A DNA stretch of 50,668 bases from JBBDWK01 sp040902885 (GTDB lineage Bacteria > Acidobacteriota > Terriglobia > Bryobacterales > Bryobacteraceae). The notes below the pieces were generated by a model. It made no database searches and was not told the origin of the DNA. It worked only from the letters and a program-made list of their open reading frames with translations. The translations under genes and the position numbers were made by a program. Where the stretch lies: the NCBI GenBank assembly GCA_040902885.1, contig JBBDWK010000005.1, forward strand, positions 1 to 50,668. Reading direction: 5' to 3'. Position 1 is the stretch's first letter. Every line of letters begins with the position of its first letter. Positions 15,533 to 24,583 of this stretch are shown piece by piece.

Positions 15533-16813
15533 TTTGATGTCGTCGCGGGAGAAGTCCCACTCCACGGCGCGCCGCTCCTTCGCCGAGCGGTTCACCATGT
15601 GGGCGCACGCTGCCGTGTGGTGGCCGACGGTCGCGTCCTCCCAGAATGGTTTCCGCGTGCGCACGGATTCGAAGAAGTTTCCGAAGTGCAGGATGGTGGC
15701 TTCCGGCCCGTCGTCGCGGAACTGCTCCTGCGCGGGGCGGGGCTTCTTTCTGGCCTCGATCTCGGTCTCAATTACTTTCGGATCGCGCCAGTAGGCCTCC
15801 TCCAGGGCTTTGGGCCAGCTCTCCACAATCCATTGGTTGTTTTCGATGGAGCGCTCCGGCACGAAGGTCAGGCCGTTGCCGATCAGGATGCTGCCTTCCG
15901 TGCCCAGAATCTGGAACGCGCCTTCGGCTGCAAGCGCGTTGTTGAAGCTAGAGCTGAGGTTCACCGCGAAGCCTTCCGGATACTCCAGAATCGCGCTGAT
16001 AGTATCGGGCACGTCGCGGCTCTCCTTCCAGCGGTAGAGCTGCCCCATGGCCATCACCGAGGATGGCATCGCCGCATCCATCACGAAGTGAATGGTGGTG
16101 CAGAGATGCACGAAGAGATCCGTGGCGATGCCGCCCGAGTAGTCCTGATAACAGCGCCAGCGGAAGAACCGCTCCAGGCTGAACGGCCGTTTCGGCGCCG
16201 GTCCCTGGAACATGTCCCAGTCAACGGTTTGCGGGGAAGCGTCCGGCGGAATCGGATAGATCCATGCGCCGGAGGCCGTGTTGCGGTTATACGCCGCCCG
16301 GATCATAGTCACCTTGCCCAGCCGCCCGGACTGAATCCACTCCTTCGCCTTGAGGCCGATCGGGGAGCTGACGCCCTGGCTCCCAACCTGCACAATGCGT
16401 CCTTTGCCGTGCGCGGCTTGAACGATCTCGCGCCCTTCCGACGCGCGATAGGTCAGCGGCTTTTCGGCATAGACGTCTTTGCCGGCACGCACCGCGTCCA
16501 TGATGATCTGCCGGTGCCAGTGATCCGGCGTCGCCACCACAACGGTATCGATCGCGGGATCGGCCAGAACGTCCTGGTAATTCTTGTAGGACTTCGCGCG
16601 GCCGGCAGTACGGTCGATGGCGCGTTCCACGCGCCCCTTGTATGCATCCACCACGCCGGCGATCTCCGTCCCCGGGTTCTTCTGGATGGCCGCCATCAAT
16701 TCATGAGCGCGGGCGCCGCAGCCGATCATCGCGACAGTGATGCGGTCGCTGGGAGGCGTTGCGGCGGCAGCGGTGGTAGCCAGGCTGGCTTGCAGGAAGG
16801 TACGGCGGTTCAT
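15527..16813 (-). CDS. Gfo/Idh/MocA-family oxidoreductase, Tat-exported
   Basis: 428 residues. A twin-arginine leader (NRRTFLQASLATTAAAA) is followed by a Rossmann NAD(P) domain (TVAMIGCGARAHEL), then the family motif EKPLT near residue 125 and ATPDHWH. The C-terminal alpha/beta domain (SGGIATDLFVH, LSSSFNNAL) carries the sugar-binding sheet. Members oxidise or reduce sugars, inositols and related compounds with NAD(P)(H). Tat-exported forms, folded with cofactor before export, are frequent in Acidobacteria and Planctomycetes. The ATG at 16813 starts exactly at the leader. Substrate unknown. Confidence 0.9.
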   Translation of the reverse strand: MNRRTFLQASLATTAAAATPPSDRITVAMIGCGARAHELMAAIQKNPGTEIAGVVDAYKGRVERAIDRTAGRAKSYKNYQDVLADPAIDTVVVATPDHWHRQIIMDAVRAGKDVYAEKPLTYRASEGREIVQAAHGKGRIVQVGSQGVSSPIGLKAKEWIQSGRLGKVTMIRAAYNRNTASGAWIYPIPPDASPQTVDWDMFQGPAPKRPFSLERFFRWRCYQDYSGGIATDLFVHLCTTIHFVMDAAMPSSVMAMGQLYRWKESRDVPDTISAILEYPEGFAVNLSSSFNNALAAEGAFQILGTEGSILIGNGLTFVPERSIENNQWIVESWPKALEEAYWRDPKVIETEIEARKKPRPAQEQFRDDGPEATILHFGNFFESVRTRKPFWEDATVGHHTAACAHMVNRSAKERRAVEWDFSRDDIKG

Positions 16814-16877
16814 TCAATGGACCTCACGTCTGAGTGTAGAATATGCGTTGACGCCACGCCACCAACCTCGCTTCGCC

Positions 16878-17747
16878 ATGCGCCTGTCGCTGGCCGCCGG
16901 GCTGCTCATGCTGGCGGGAAAGTTCACGGCCTACTTACTCACCGGGTCGGCGGCCATCCTTTCGGATGCGGGCGAGAGCGTTGTGCACGTGGTGGCCGTG
17001 GGCTTCGCGGCATTTTCGCTCTGGCTGAGCGGGCGGCCCGCCAACCAGCGCTTCCTATACGGCTACGAACGCATCACCTTCTTTTCGGCGGGCTTTGAAG
17101 GCGCCATGATCGTGCTTGCGGCGCTCTTCATCATGGGCGCCGCGATTCACAAATGGCTGGCCGGTCTGCCGCTGCAGCGCCTGGGTCTCGGAACCATCCT
17201 GGTAGCGATGGCGGCGGCCGCAAACGCCGCGCTTGGCTGGTATCTGATCCGCGTGGGCCGGCGGCATCATTCGCTCATCCTGGAGGCCAACGGCAAGCAT
17301 GTCCTCACCGATAGCTGGACCAGCTTCGGGATAGTAGGCGGTCTCATACTAGTCATTCTGACCGGGTGGAAGCCCTTCGATCCGCTGCTGGCCATCGCCG
17401 TCGCGCTGAATATTCTTTGGTCCGGCAGCAGGCTCGTCCTGCGTTCCATCGGTGGATTGATGGACTACGCGAGCCCGGAGACGATGGGCACGATCCAAGC
17501 CAAACTGGACGAAGTGTGCGGCAGGCTGGGGTTGCAGTATCATGCCGTGCGCTTTCGGAACACGGGGCATCGCGTTCTGGTGGAGCTGCACCTGCTCTTT
17601 CCTTACGACACGCCGCTCGGCAAGGCCCACCGTTTGGCTACCGAACTGGAGCGGCAGCTACCGCGGGAATTGGGCTTTCCGGCGGAGGTGATTACACATC
17701 TGGAGTCCCTCGAAGATCATGGCGAGCTGCATCCGGAAGAAGAGTGA
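16878..17747 (+). CDS. Cation diffusion facilitator (CDF) family efflux protein
   Basis: About 289 residues with six membrane helices. Helix 2 carries AILSDAGESVVH and helix 5 HVLTDSW, giving the H/D pairs that bind divalent metal in CDF transporters. A cytoplasmic C-terminal domain (VRFRNTGHRVLVELHLLFPYDT) follows. It probably exports Zn, Co, Fe or Mn in exchange for protons; the metal is not readable from the motif. The start is uncertain: ATG 16878 has no clear Shine-Dalgarno, and TTG 16848 would add ten residues, placed five bases after a TAGAAT box (16837-16842). Starts further upstream would overlap the divergent gene. Confidence 0.88.
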   Translation: MRLSLAAGLLMLAGKFTAYLLTGSAAILSDAGESVVHVVAVGFAAFSLWLSGRPANQRFLYGYERITFFSAGFEGAMIVLAALFIMGAAIHKWLAGLPLQRLGLGTILVAMAAAANAALGWYLIRVGRRHHSLILEANGKHVLTDSWTSFGIVGGLILVILTGWKPFDPLLAIAVALNILWSGSRLVLRSIGGLMDYASPETMGTIQAKLDEVCGRLGLQYHAVRFRNTGHRVLVELHLLFPYDTPLGKAHRLATELERQLPRELGFPAEVITHLESLEDHGELHPEEE

Positions 17748-17758
17748 CTCGTGTCCTT

Positions 17759-18940
17759 TTACAGAATGCCGAGGCTGCGCGCCGCCCCGGTAAAGGCTTC
17801 GATCGCCCGGTCGAGTTGCTCTCGCGTATGCGTCGCCGCGACGATGGTCCGCACGCGCGCCTTGCCTTCGGGCACGGTCGGAAAGCCTATGCCGGTGGCC
17901 AGCACGTTGCGCTCGAACAGCGCGCGCGAAAACTCATGCGCCAGCCGCGCTTCGCCGACCATCACCGGCGTGATGGGAGTCTCGCTCGCGCCCGTATCGA
18001 AACCGGCCGCAACGAGCGCCGCTTTGAAGTAGCGCGTGTTGTCCCACAGCTTCTCAATCCGCTCAGGCTCCCGCTCCAGCACATCGAATGCCGCGATACA
18101 CGCCGCGGCCACCGCGGGCGGATGGGAAGTGGAAAACAGGAACGGCCGCGCGCGGTGATAGAGAAACTCGATCAGGTCGCGGCTTCCGCACACGTAGCCG
18201 CCGAGAACACCGATGGCTTTCGAAAGCGTGCCTACCTGAATATCGACGCGGCCGTGCAGATCGAAGTGGTCCACGGTTCCCCGCCCCGCGCGGCCCAGCA
18301 CGCCCGATGAATGGGCGTCGTCCACCATCATGATCGCGCCGTACCGCTCGGCCAGCGCCGTCAATTCGGGCAGCGGGCCAATGTCGCCGTCCATGGAAAA
18401 CACGCCGTCGGTAATCAGGAGCTTTCTGCCGGGTACTCCCGCCAGTTCTTCGAGAATCGCCCCGGCCCGCGCGCAGTCCTTGTGCGGGAAGACGTGAATC
18501 TTCGCCCGCGACAGGCGGCAGCCGTCGATGATGCTGGCGTGATTCAGCGCATCGGAGACGATGTGGTCCTCGGGCGTGAGTATGGCAGCCACGGTTCCCG
18601 CGTTCGCCGCGAAGCCTGACTGGAAGACCACGCAGGCTTCCACATTCTTGAATTGCGCGATGCGCTCTTCGAGCTCGATGTGCAGCCGCATGGTGCCCGA
18701 AATGGTGCGCACGGCCCCGGATCCCGCGCCATAGCGCCGCGCGGCGTCGATTGCGGCCTCGATCAATTTGGGATGCGTGGTGAGGCCGAGGTAGTTGTTC
18801 GAGGCCAGGTTGATCACCTCACGCCCGTCGAAGTGGGCTTCGGCCGCGCAGGCCGATTCGAGCACGCGCAGCCTCTGATATGTGCCCGCCTTCCGCCAGC
18901 CATCGAGCTGTTCGCCCAGAAATGCCAGTCTGCCGCTCAT
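17759..18940 (-). CDS. kbl: 2-amino-3-ketobutyrate CoA ligase (glycine C-acetyltransferase)
   Basis: 393 residues of the PLP-dependent alpha-oxoamine synthase family. Features are NLASNNYLGL near 44-53, VDDAHSSGVLG (D207/D208, H210) and the PLP lysine K241 in GTLSKAIG. It cleaves 2-amino-3-ketobutyrate with CoA to glycine and acetyl-CoA. The sequence alone could be BioF, but its ATG overlaps the stop of tdh (ATGA, 18937-18940). This makes Kbl, the second step of threonine breakdown, much the better call. Confidence 0.93.
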   Translation of the reverse strand: MSGRLAFLGEQLDGWRKAGTYQRLRVLESACAAEAHFDGREVINLASNNYLGLTTHPKLIEAAIDAARRYGAGSGAVRTISGTMRLHIELEERIAQFKNVEACVVFQSGFAANAGTVAAILTPEDHIVSDALNHASIIDGCRLSRAKIHVFPHKDCARAGAILEELAGVPGRKLLITDGVFSMDGDIGPLPELTALAERYGAIMMVDDAHSSGVLGRAGRGTVDHFDLHGRVDIQVGTLSKAIGVLGGYVCGSRDLIEFLYHRARPFLFSTSHPPAVAAACIAAFDVLEREPERIEKLWDNTRYFKAALVAAGFDTGASETPITPVMVGEARLAHEFSRALFERNVLATGIGFPTVPEGKARVRTIVAATHTREQLDRAIEAFTGAARSLGIL

Positions 18941-19977
18941 GCCTGTTCCCAGTCGAGAATCACCTTCACGGCTTCACCGCGCTCCAGAAGGTGGAAGGCC
19001 TCCTGGTACCGGTCGAACGGCAGGCGGTGTGTGATGAGCGGCTCCAGATCGAGTTTGTGCTCCAGAAGGAATCGCTCGCACTGGTACCACGTTTCGTACA
19101 TCAGCCGTCCGTTGATGCCGCGCACCGTGACGCCTTTGAAAATGATGGACTCGGAGAAATTCAGGGTCACGTCCGTGGAGGGGATGCCGAGCAGTGCGAC
19201 CTCGCCGCCTGGTCGCACCATCTGGAACGCATTGCGAATGCCGGCCTGCGCGCCGGACATTTCGAGCACGACATCGACGCCCACGGAATCCGAGGTGTCC
19301 CGGAGGAAGCGGTCCAGCCAGCCTTCCTCGGCCGGATCGAAAACCGCCTCGGCGCCGAGCTTCAATGCAAGCTCACGCTTGCGCGCCCGCGGCTCCAGCA
19401 CAAACACGGAAAGCGCGCCGGCGGCCTGGGCGATGCGAGCGGCCATCAGGCCGATCGCGCCGGCGCCGATGATCGCCAGCGTGCGGCCGGCTACCGGTTG
19501 CGCCATTACCGTATGCATGGCGTTGCCGAGCGGGTCGAAGACCGCGGCGACCTCGTCGGGAATGCCGTTGCGCACCTTCCAGACATTGCCGGCCGGCAAG
19601 CTGAGAAACTGAGCGAAGCAGCCGTCACGGTCCACGCCGATGATCTGCACGCTGCGGCAGATGTGCCCCTGGCCCGTGCGGCAGTAATAGCAGTGCCCGC
19701 AGCCGATGTGGCCTTCGCCGGACACGGTTTCGCCGGGCTTCAGGCTCTCGACCCCATCTCCGACAGCTTCCACCGTGCCCACAAACTCATGGCCCACAAT
19801 GAGCGGAGGATGAATGCGCCGCTGCGCCCACTCGTCCCATTCGTAAATGTGCAGATCGGTACCGCAGATGCCCGTCTTCCGCACGCGGATGAGGGCTTCG
19901 TTGGGCCCGCAGCGAGGCCGGCGGACAGAGGTGAGCGAGATGCCGGAGGAAGCGCTCTGCTTCACCAGCGCGGGCAT
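18937..19977 (-). CDS. tdh: L-threonine 3-dehydrogenase
   Basis: 346 residues of the zinc medium-chain dehydrogenase family. Catalytic-zinc ligands C38, H63 and E64, and structural-zinc cysteines C93, C96, C99 and C107, fall at the positions known for the E. coli enzyme. TGICGTDLHIYEWDEW and the Rossmann GAGAIGLMAA are typical. It oxidises threonine to 2-amino-3-ketobutyrate with NAD+ and hands it to Kbl, encoded next and overlapping. I chose ATG 19977 because it aligns with known Tdh starts; the longer frame reads through a dispersed repeat arm (19994-20021) and is not credible as coding. Confidence 0.94.
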   Translation of the reverse strand: MPALVKQSASSGISLTSVRRPRCGPNEALIRVRKTGICGTDLHIYEWDEWAQRRIHPPLIVGHEFVGTVEAVGDGVESLKPGETVSGEGHIGCGHCYYCRTGQGHICRSVQIIGVDRDGCFAQFLSLPAGNVWKVRNGIPDEVAAVFDPLGNAMHTVMAQPVAGRTLAIIGAGAIGLMAARIAQAAGALSVFVLEPRARKRELALKLGAEAVFDPAEEGWLDRFLRDTSDSVGVDVVLEMSGAQAGIRNAFQMVRPGGEVALLGIPSTDVTLNFSESIIFKGVTVRGINGRLMYETWYQCERFLLEHKLDLEPLITHRLPFDRYQEAFHLLERGEAVKVILDWEQA

Positions 19978-19993
19978 GGTTTTCACAATGGTT

Positions 19994-20021
19994 TTCTCTG
20001 CGCCTCTGCGTCTCCGCGGTG
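19994..20021. repeat. Single arm of the CGCCGAG-type dispersed repeat upstream of tdh
   Basis: The stretch reads TCTCTGCGCC-TCTGCGTCTC-CGCGGTGA on the plus strand and corresponds to the right arm of the repeats at 41246 and 44418. It fills most of the spacer between the DUF1553 gene stop (20031) and the tdh start (19977). It could separate tdh-kbl from the upstream operon or carry its promoter; neither is shown. Confidence 0.65.
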
Positions 20022-20030
20022 AATCAGCCC

Positions 20031-22196
20031 TTACCGGTTGAACAGGAACCCGTTGCTGTTCAGCAGAGCCCACAGCAGATCCTGCGCGCGCTCGGCGCGG
20101 TTCATGCCGCTCCCGAGATACGTCTGCGCCTGGTCGAGCTCTCTGCCGTCGGGGGTTCGGTTGAGCGTGGCCAGGTACAGCTCCTCCACAATCTGCCGGT
20201 CATTCGCGCCGGAGAGAATAAGCCTGGCTACGCGTCCCTGTTCGTCGGCTATCGCATCCGCGATGGTCGAGCCGTTCAGCAGGTTCAGAGCCTGCACCAG
20301 GCTCATGTCGCTGCGCCGCTCGCATTCGCAACTGGTCTGGCGCTCCGGACGGCCGAAGACGTCCAGAAATCCGCCCAGCCCAACAACGGGATCGGGAAAC
20401 TCCTGCGCCAGCGAATTGCGCGGGACCTCTTTGAAGTAGGGCTTTGTGCCGGTGGCGAGGTGGATGCCGTCGAATAACTGCTCCGCGCTCAAACGCCTCG
20501 GCTGGGCGTGCGAGAAGTTGATCTCATCGTCCTCGTTCCATTCGTTGGGACGGAAGCTGAGCTGATAGGTCTTCGAATTCACGATGGTGCGGATCAGGCG
20601 CCGCAGGTCGAACCCGCTCGCGAGGAAGTCCTTGGTCAGCGCGTCCAGCAGTTCGGGATTGCTGGGCGGATTGCTGGCGCGAATGTCGTCCACGGGCTCG
20701 ATGATTCCCCGCCCGAAGAAATAGCTCCACATGCGGTTGGCCATGGCCTTTGCGAACAGCTCGTTATTGGGCGAGGTCAGCCACTCGGCCAGACTTTCGC
20801 GCAGCTCGGCTTCGCGCGGGGCCAGCTTTTCGCCGCCGAACAGGAACTTCGGCGACATGATGCGCCCATCCTTGGGGTGCTTGATCTCGTTGTCCTCGCG
20901 CTTCTCGAAGACGATCTCCTCGTTGCCGTCCGTGCCGTCTTTGATCCCCACGCCCGCGAAGAACGCGCTCAACTGAAAATATTGGTTCTGCGTCCAGCGC
21001 TCAAACGGATGGTCATGACACTGGGCGCAAACCATGCGCACGCCCAGGAATAGTTGGGTGGTGGTCTCCATAGCCACCTTGGGATCGCGCGTGAAGCGGA
21101 AGAAGTTTGCGGGTGGGTTTTGAAAAGTGCTGCCGCGCGCGGTCACCAGCTCGCGCACCATCTCGTCATACGGCCGGTTCGACCGGATGGCATCGCGAAT
21201 CCACTCCCGGAAGGCCCACATGCCTTTGTCGCCCAGGCGATTCCTGTTCACCTGGAGCAGGTCGCTCCACTTCACCGCCCAGTGGTTCACGAATTCGGGG
21301 CGGGCCATCAGCCGGTCGATCAAGCGGCTGCGCTTGAGCTTGGTCTCGGTCTTGTCGGCCAGAAACTCGCGGACCTCTTCGGACGACGGCGGCACGCCGA
21401 TCAAGTCGTAGGACACGCGCCGCATGAACTCGGCGTCCGTGGCCGGCTCGGATGGCAGAATGCGCACGCGCTCCAGCTTGGCGTTGATGAAGCGGTCGAT
21501 GTAGCCGTTCTCGACCATCGGCTGCCAGAGGAAGCCCGGCTTTTCCGGAAGCACGGTGACGTCCACTACCGCGAGTTGGCCTTCATAGCGCACCAGCATC
21601 GCGGTTTCGCCTTTGCGGTCGGAGGAGATGACGCCCGTGTCGTTGATATCGGCGATGGTCGGCGTGCTGCTCGAGTAGATCGCCTCGCGGGTCACATCCC
21701 GCGTTGCGCCGTCGGCGAAGTGCGCGGTCACCTGGATCTGCCGCTTGCCGCCCGGCTTCTCCATGGTGACGCCGGCCGGTTCCACGGCGAGTTTCGTCAC
21801 CTGGGCCGGCACGGGATCGCCGAACTCGGTGCCTTCCGCGATCCATTGCAGGATCGTCTTGTAGTACCGCGAATCCGGTTCAAAGCGCAGCCCTCCTCCA
21901 TGCGCCAGTTGCTGCGTGGGCTTCAGAAGCATCAGGCTGCTGGCGGGATCGGTGCGGTTGAAGCGGCGGCCCGCCAGATCGTGCACGAGCGCTCTGTAGT
22001 CGAACTCGGGATCGTAGCCGCGCAGCGACAGCTTGAACCCGTTCTTGCCTTTGGCGGCGCCGTGGCAAGGTCCGGAGGTGCAGCCGGTCTTGTTGAGAAT
22101 CGGCATCACATCGCGAACGAAGCTGATCTTTTCCTGCGCGAACGCCGCGCCGGCCAAACCAAGAATCGAGATACTCAGGGCAACCGTTCTCTTCAT
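20031..22196 (-). CDS. DUF1549/DUF1553 (PSCyt2-PSD1) protein with N-terminal cytochrome-like domain
   Basis: 721 residues with a signal peptide (1-20, ending AFAQ). The N-terminal cytochrome-like segment has an unusual haem motif C39-TSGP-C44-H45 (CX4CH) of the planctomycete type. A bacterial-Ig-like region follows (about 145-230), then DUF1549 (IDRFINAKLERVRILP..., containing CAQCHDHPF near residue 385) and DUF1553 (MANRMWSYFFGRGI, LSAEQLFDGI). These secreted proteins are expanded in Planctomycetes and Solibacter-like Acidobacteria; their activity is unknown. The ATG at 22196 has GAGGTGAGAG upstream and opens the leader; a GTG at 22208 overlaps the previous stop. It is the third gene of an operon. 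Confidence 0.88.
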   Translation of the reverse strand: MKRTVALSISILGLAGAAFAQEKISFVRDVMPILNKTGCTSGPCHGAAKGKNGFKLSLRGYDPEFDYRALVHDLAGRRFNRTDPASSLMLLKPTQQLAHGGGLRFEPDSRYYKTILQWIAEGTEFGDPVPAQVTKLAVEPAGVTMEKPGGKRQIQVTAHFADGATRDVTREAIYSSSTPTIADINDTGVISSDRKGETAMLVRYEGQLAVVDVTVLPEKPGFLWQPMVENGYIDRFINAKLERVRILPSEPATDAEFMRRVSYDLIGVPPSSEEVREFLADKTETKLKRSRLIDRLMARPEFVNHWAVKWSDLLQVNRNRLGDKGMWAFREWIRDAIRSNRPYDEMVRELVTARGSTFQNPPANFFRFTRDPKVAMETTTQLFLGVRMVCAQCHDHPFERWTQNQYFQLSAFFAGVGIKDGTDGNEEIVFEKREDNEIKHPKDGRIMSPKFLFGGEKLAPREAELRESLAEWLTSPNNELFAKAMANRMWSYFFGRGIIEPVDDIRASNPPSNPELLDALTKDFLASGFDLRRLIRTIVNSKTYQLSFRPNEWNEDDEINFSHAQPRRLSAEQLFDGIHLATGTKPYFKEVPRNSLAQEFPDPVVGLGGFLDVFGRPERQTSCECERRSDMSLVQALNLLNGSTIADAIADEQGRVARLILSGANDRQIVEELYLATLNRTPDGRELDQAQTYLGSGMNRAERAQDLLWALLNSNGFLFNR

Positions 22197-22204
22197 TTCC
22201 GCTC

Positions 22205-24574
22205 TCACCTCGCGGCCTGCTTCGCGCCGCTCACCACCAGCTTGGCGTTGACGTCCGGAATCTTGTATTCCGCCTTCGACTTGCGCCCCGTGTCCGGCGC
22301 AACCGAGGCAATGCGTACTTCGAACTCGCCCGGCTTCGCGCCGGCCGCGGCTTCACACGCGAGCTTGAATTGCCGCTCTCCGGCGGGCACCCGCACTTCC
22401 GGGCAGGCCACGTTTTCCGGAAGATCCTCCACTCGGATCTGCACCTCTCCGCCTTCAAACGTCAGCTCGCGGTGCACGGTCCCCGCAATCTCCACCGTCC
22501 CGCCGGGCACGAGTTCGGCCACGGCGCTCTCGAGATGAACCCGATAGCCGGGCACCACTTCAAACGTGACGACCGGCGACGTGATGGTCACCTGCTTGCC
22601 GTCCACCTGCGTCTGCGTCTCCAAAACCATGTCGAACGTAGTGGTGGGCGTCGCAAAGTTGGTATTCACCAGAAAGCTGCCGCTGTCGGCGGCCTTCCGG
22701 TTTTCACCCTTCAGAATGCGCAGATTGCTCACCCCACCAGCCACCTGTTGATTCACGGTGCCCGCCGCGCCCGCGCCCGCCCCGCGCTTCACCTGGTAGC
22801 TGAGCGCATATTCGAATCCCTGCGAAACGCGCACCAGCGGCGATCCTGCCAATAGCGTCACAGGTAGCGGACTCGTGGTAGCCATGGGCAACTGCATGCC
22901 TAGCCACGGGGCGGTGAAAGCCTTCTCCTTTACGCCGCGCACGGGAACCGTCATGCCGGGACCGATCGCCTCCCGCCGCATGACGCCGTCCGGAGTCTGA
23001 GCTTCGCCAATCACGGTCAGCTCCAGCGCCTGCTGTTTCACGTCCGGCTCCGCGGTGATGGTTATCACGCTTCGCTCGCGCGTGCGGCCTTTGTTGTTGT
23101 CGTTGAAGCGCTGTGCCGCAGCTTCGGGAGGAACATGACCCCCCGCCGCGACAAACCCTTCGGGCAAGTTGGGAATGCTCAGCTTTACCGCGCCTTCATA
23201 CCCGCGCCGCTGAACATTCACCACTACCGGCACGGTGCCGCCGGCCGGGACATTCACAAACGGCGTGGCCAGTTCGACGATGAAGTCGGCGCGTCCTTTG
23301 CGGGCGAGGAGGCGGTAACCGTAAAGATCGCCGCCGCGGCCCAGCAGATCCTCCACGGCAACGGCAATCTCGCGGACGTCCTCGGGCACAGTGAACGGAA
23401 GCACGGGATCGGCGCCGTTGCCGTCGTCCGCAAAACCAAGCTTTTCGCCCTTGGCATCATAGACCGTCAGAACGCCGTCCAGCTCGGAGGTTCCCAGCGA
23501 ATTGGCGGTCACCTCGAAGATCCAGTTTTGCCCAGGCTCCACGGGCATCGTGTAACGGTCCACTTCGGCGGGCTTACCAATACGCCCGTTAACCACTACG
23601 TCCTCCCGCAGCGCCACCGGGCCGCCCGCTGCGGGCTCCAGCATCTCCGTGCGATCGCTCAGCGCGAAGAGCAAAGGCAGCATGGGTGAGGAGGACAGAC
23701 GCACCGGCAGGAACTCCGCCTTGGCGTCCGTGCTCAATTGCAACTTCTCCGGTTGCGGAAGATTGCCGCCCAGCAGCGAAACCTCCACCGTTTCCCCGCG
23801 GCGCCAGCCTAGTGGGAACAGCCCGGCGGCGTAAGCGTAGCTTCCGATTTTGAGGCGGTAGAAGTTCGGCGTCTGCTCGCTGTACTTGGCGTCGTACACC
23901 TGCACGCGATACTCGCCGGTCTTCGGAAATGTCACTTCTAGCCGGCAATCGACGTCCAGGCCGCGCGCGTCGTTGTTGCGCGCCAGCTCTTTCCCGGAGG
24001 CCTCGAAAATCTGGATCGCCGGATCGATGGCCGAGCCGGCTCGCCGCGCCTCCACCTCGAACACCAGCTTCTGCCCCGCCTTCGCCGTGAAGAGGTAGCT
24101 GTCCACGTCCGCAGCGGTCAGCGTGCCGTTCACGGTCGCGGGAACGCCGATCTTCTGAGCCTGCCCGGCCGTGTCGTTGCGCTCCTTGAAGTTCTCCGCT
24201 TCAACCTCCTCCACCTCCGGCAGATCGCCTACCGAGAACAGCAGCACATTGGAAATTCCCTCGGGGCCGGTCACGCGGATCGGATAAAGCCCCGGTGCGG
24301 CGTCCTTCCGCAGCGACACCAGAAACGGAAGCACGGAGTTCGGCTGCATGCTGGTGTTGGATTCAGCAAGGGGATCCTTGCTGCGCGTCATACGCGAAAA
24401 GCTGGCCGGCAGCGTGGATTGAATCTCCGTGCCGGGCAGCAGGCCTTCGCCCCGCAAATAGAGCGTGAATGTGCTGCCGCGCTGTGCGCCGTGCGGCGAG
24501 AGATCGCGGATCGCCGGAGCCGCTCCCGCGAGCGTCGCGGCGGCCACCAACATTAAGAGCATCGGCCGGATCAT
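22205..24574 (-). CDS. Large secreted PPC-domain protein
   Basis: 789 residues with a signal peptide (MIRPMLLMLVAAATLAGAA). An IPT/TIG-like start (IRDLSPHGAQRGSTFTLYLRG) is followed by two bacterial pre-peptidase C-terminal (PPC) modules recognisable by DVDSYLFTAKAGQKLVFEVEA and EVDRYTMPVEPGQNWIFEV, then several beta-sandwich regions. No catalytic site is visible, so it is probably a structural or carbohydrate-binding partner. It lies between the WD40-cytochrome gene (9 bases upstream) and the DUF1553 gene. This three-gene order is typical of Planctomycetes and Solibacter relatives. Confidence 0.82.
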   Translation of the reverse strand: MIRPMLLMLVAAATLAGAAPAIRDLSPHGAQRGSTFTLYLRGEGLLPGTEIQSTLPASFSRMTRSKDPLAESNTSMQPNSVLPFLVSLRKDAAPGLYPIRVTGPEGISNVLLFSVGDLPEVEEVEAENFKERNDTAGQAQKIGVPATVNGTLTAADVDSYLFTAKAGQKLVFEVEARRAGSAIDPAIQIFEASGKELARNNDARGLDVDCRLEVTFPKTGEYRVQVYDAKYSEQTPNFYRLKIGSYAYAAGLFPLGWRRGETVEVSLLGGNLPQPEKLQLSTDAKAEFLPVRLSSSPMLPLLFALSDRTEMLEPAAGGPVALREDVVVNGRIGKPAEVDRYTMPVEPGQNWIFEVTANSLGTSELDGVLTVYDAKGEKLGFADDGNGADPVLPFTVPEDVREIAVAVEDLLGRGGDLYGYRLLARKGRADFIVELATPFVNVPAGGTVPVVVNVQRRGYEGAVKLSIPNLPEGFVAAGGHVPPEAAAQRFNDNNKGRTRERSVITITAEPDVKQQALELTVIGEAQTPDGVMRREAIGPGMTVPVRGVKEKAFTAPWLGMQLPMATTSPLPVTLLAGSPLVRVSQGFEYALSYQVKRGAGAGAAGTVNQQVAGGVSNLRILKGENRKAADSGSFLVNTNFATPTTTFDMVLETQTQVDGKQVTITSPVVTFEVVPGYRVHLESAVAELVPGGTVEIAGTVHRELTFEGGEVQIRVEDLPENVACPEVRVPAGERQFKLACEAAAGAKPGEFEVRIASVAPDTGRKSKAEYKIPDVNAKLVVSGAKQAAR

Positions 24575-24583
24575 GTCAGTTTC

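Noticed and set aside
14166..15608. A 480-codon minus-strand open frame covering pyrH and frr
   Set aside because: Both plus-strand genes are certain, and the frame crosses from one into the other.
17759..18940. Reading this gene as bioF (8-amino-7-oxononanoate synthase)
   Set aside because: The families are close, but the 4-base overlap with tdh favours Kbl, and no biotin genes are nearby.
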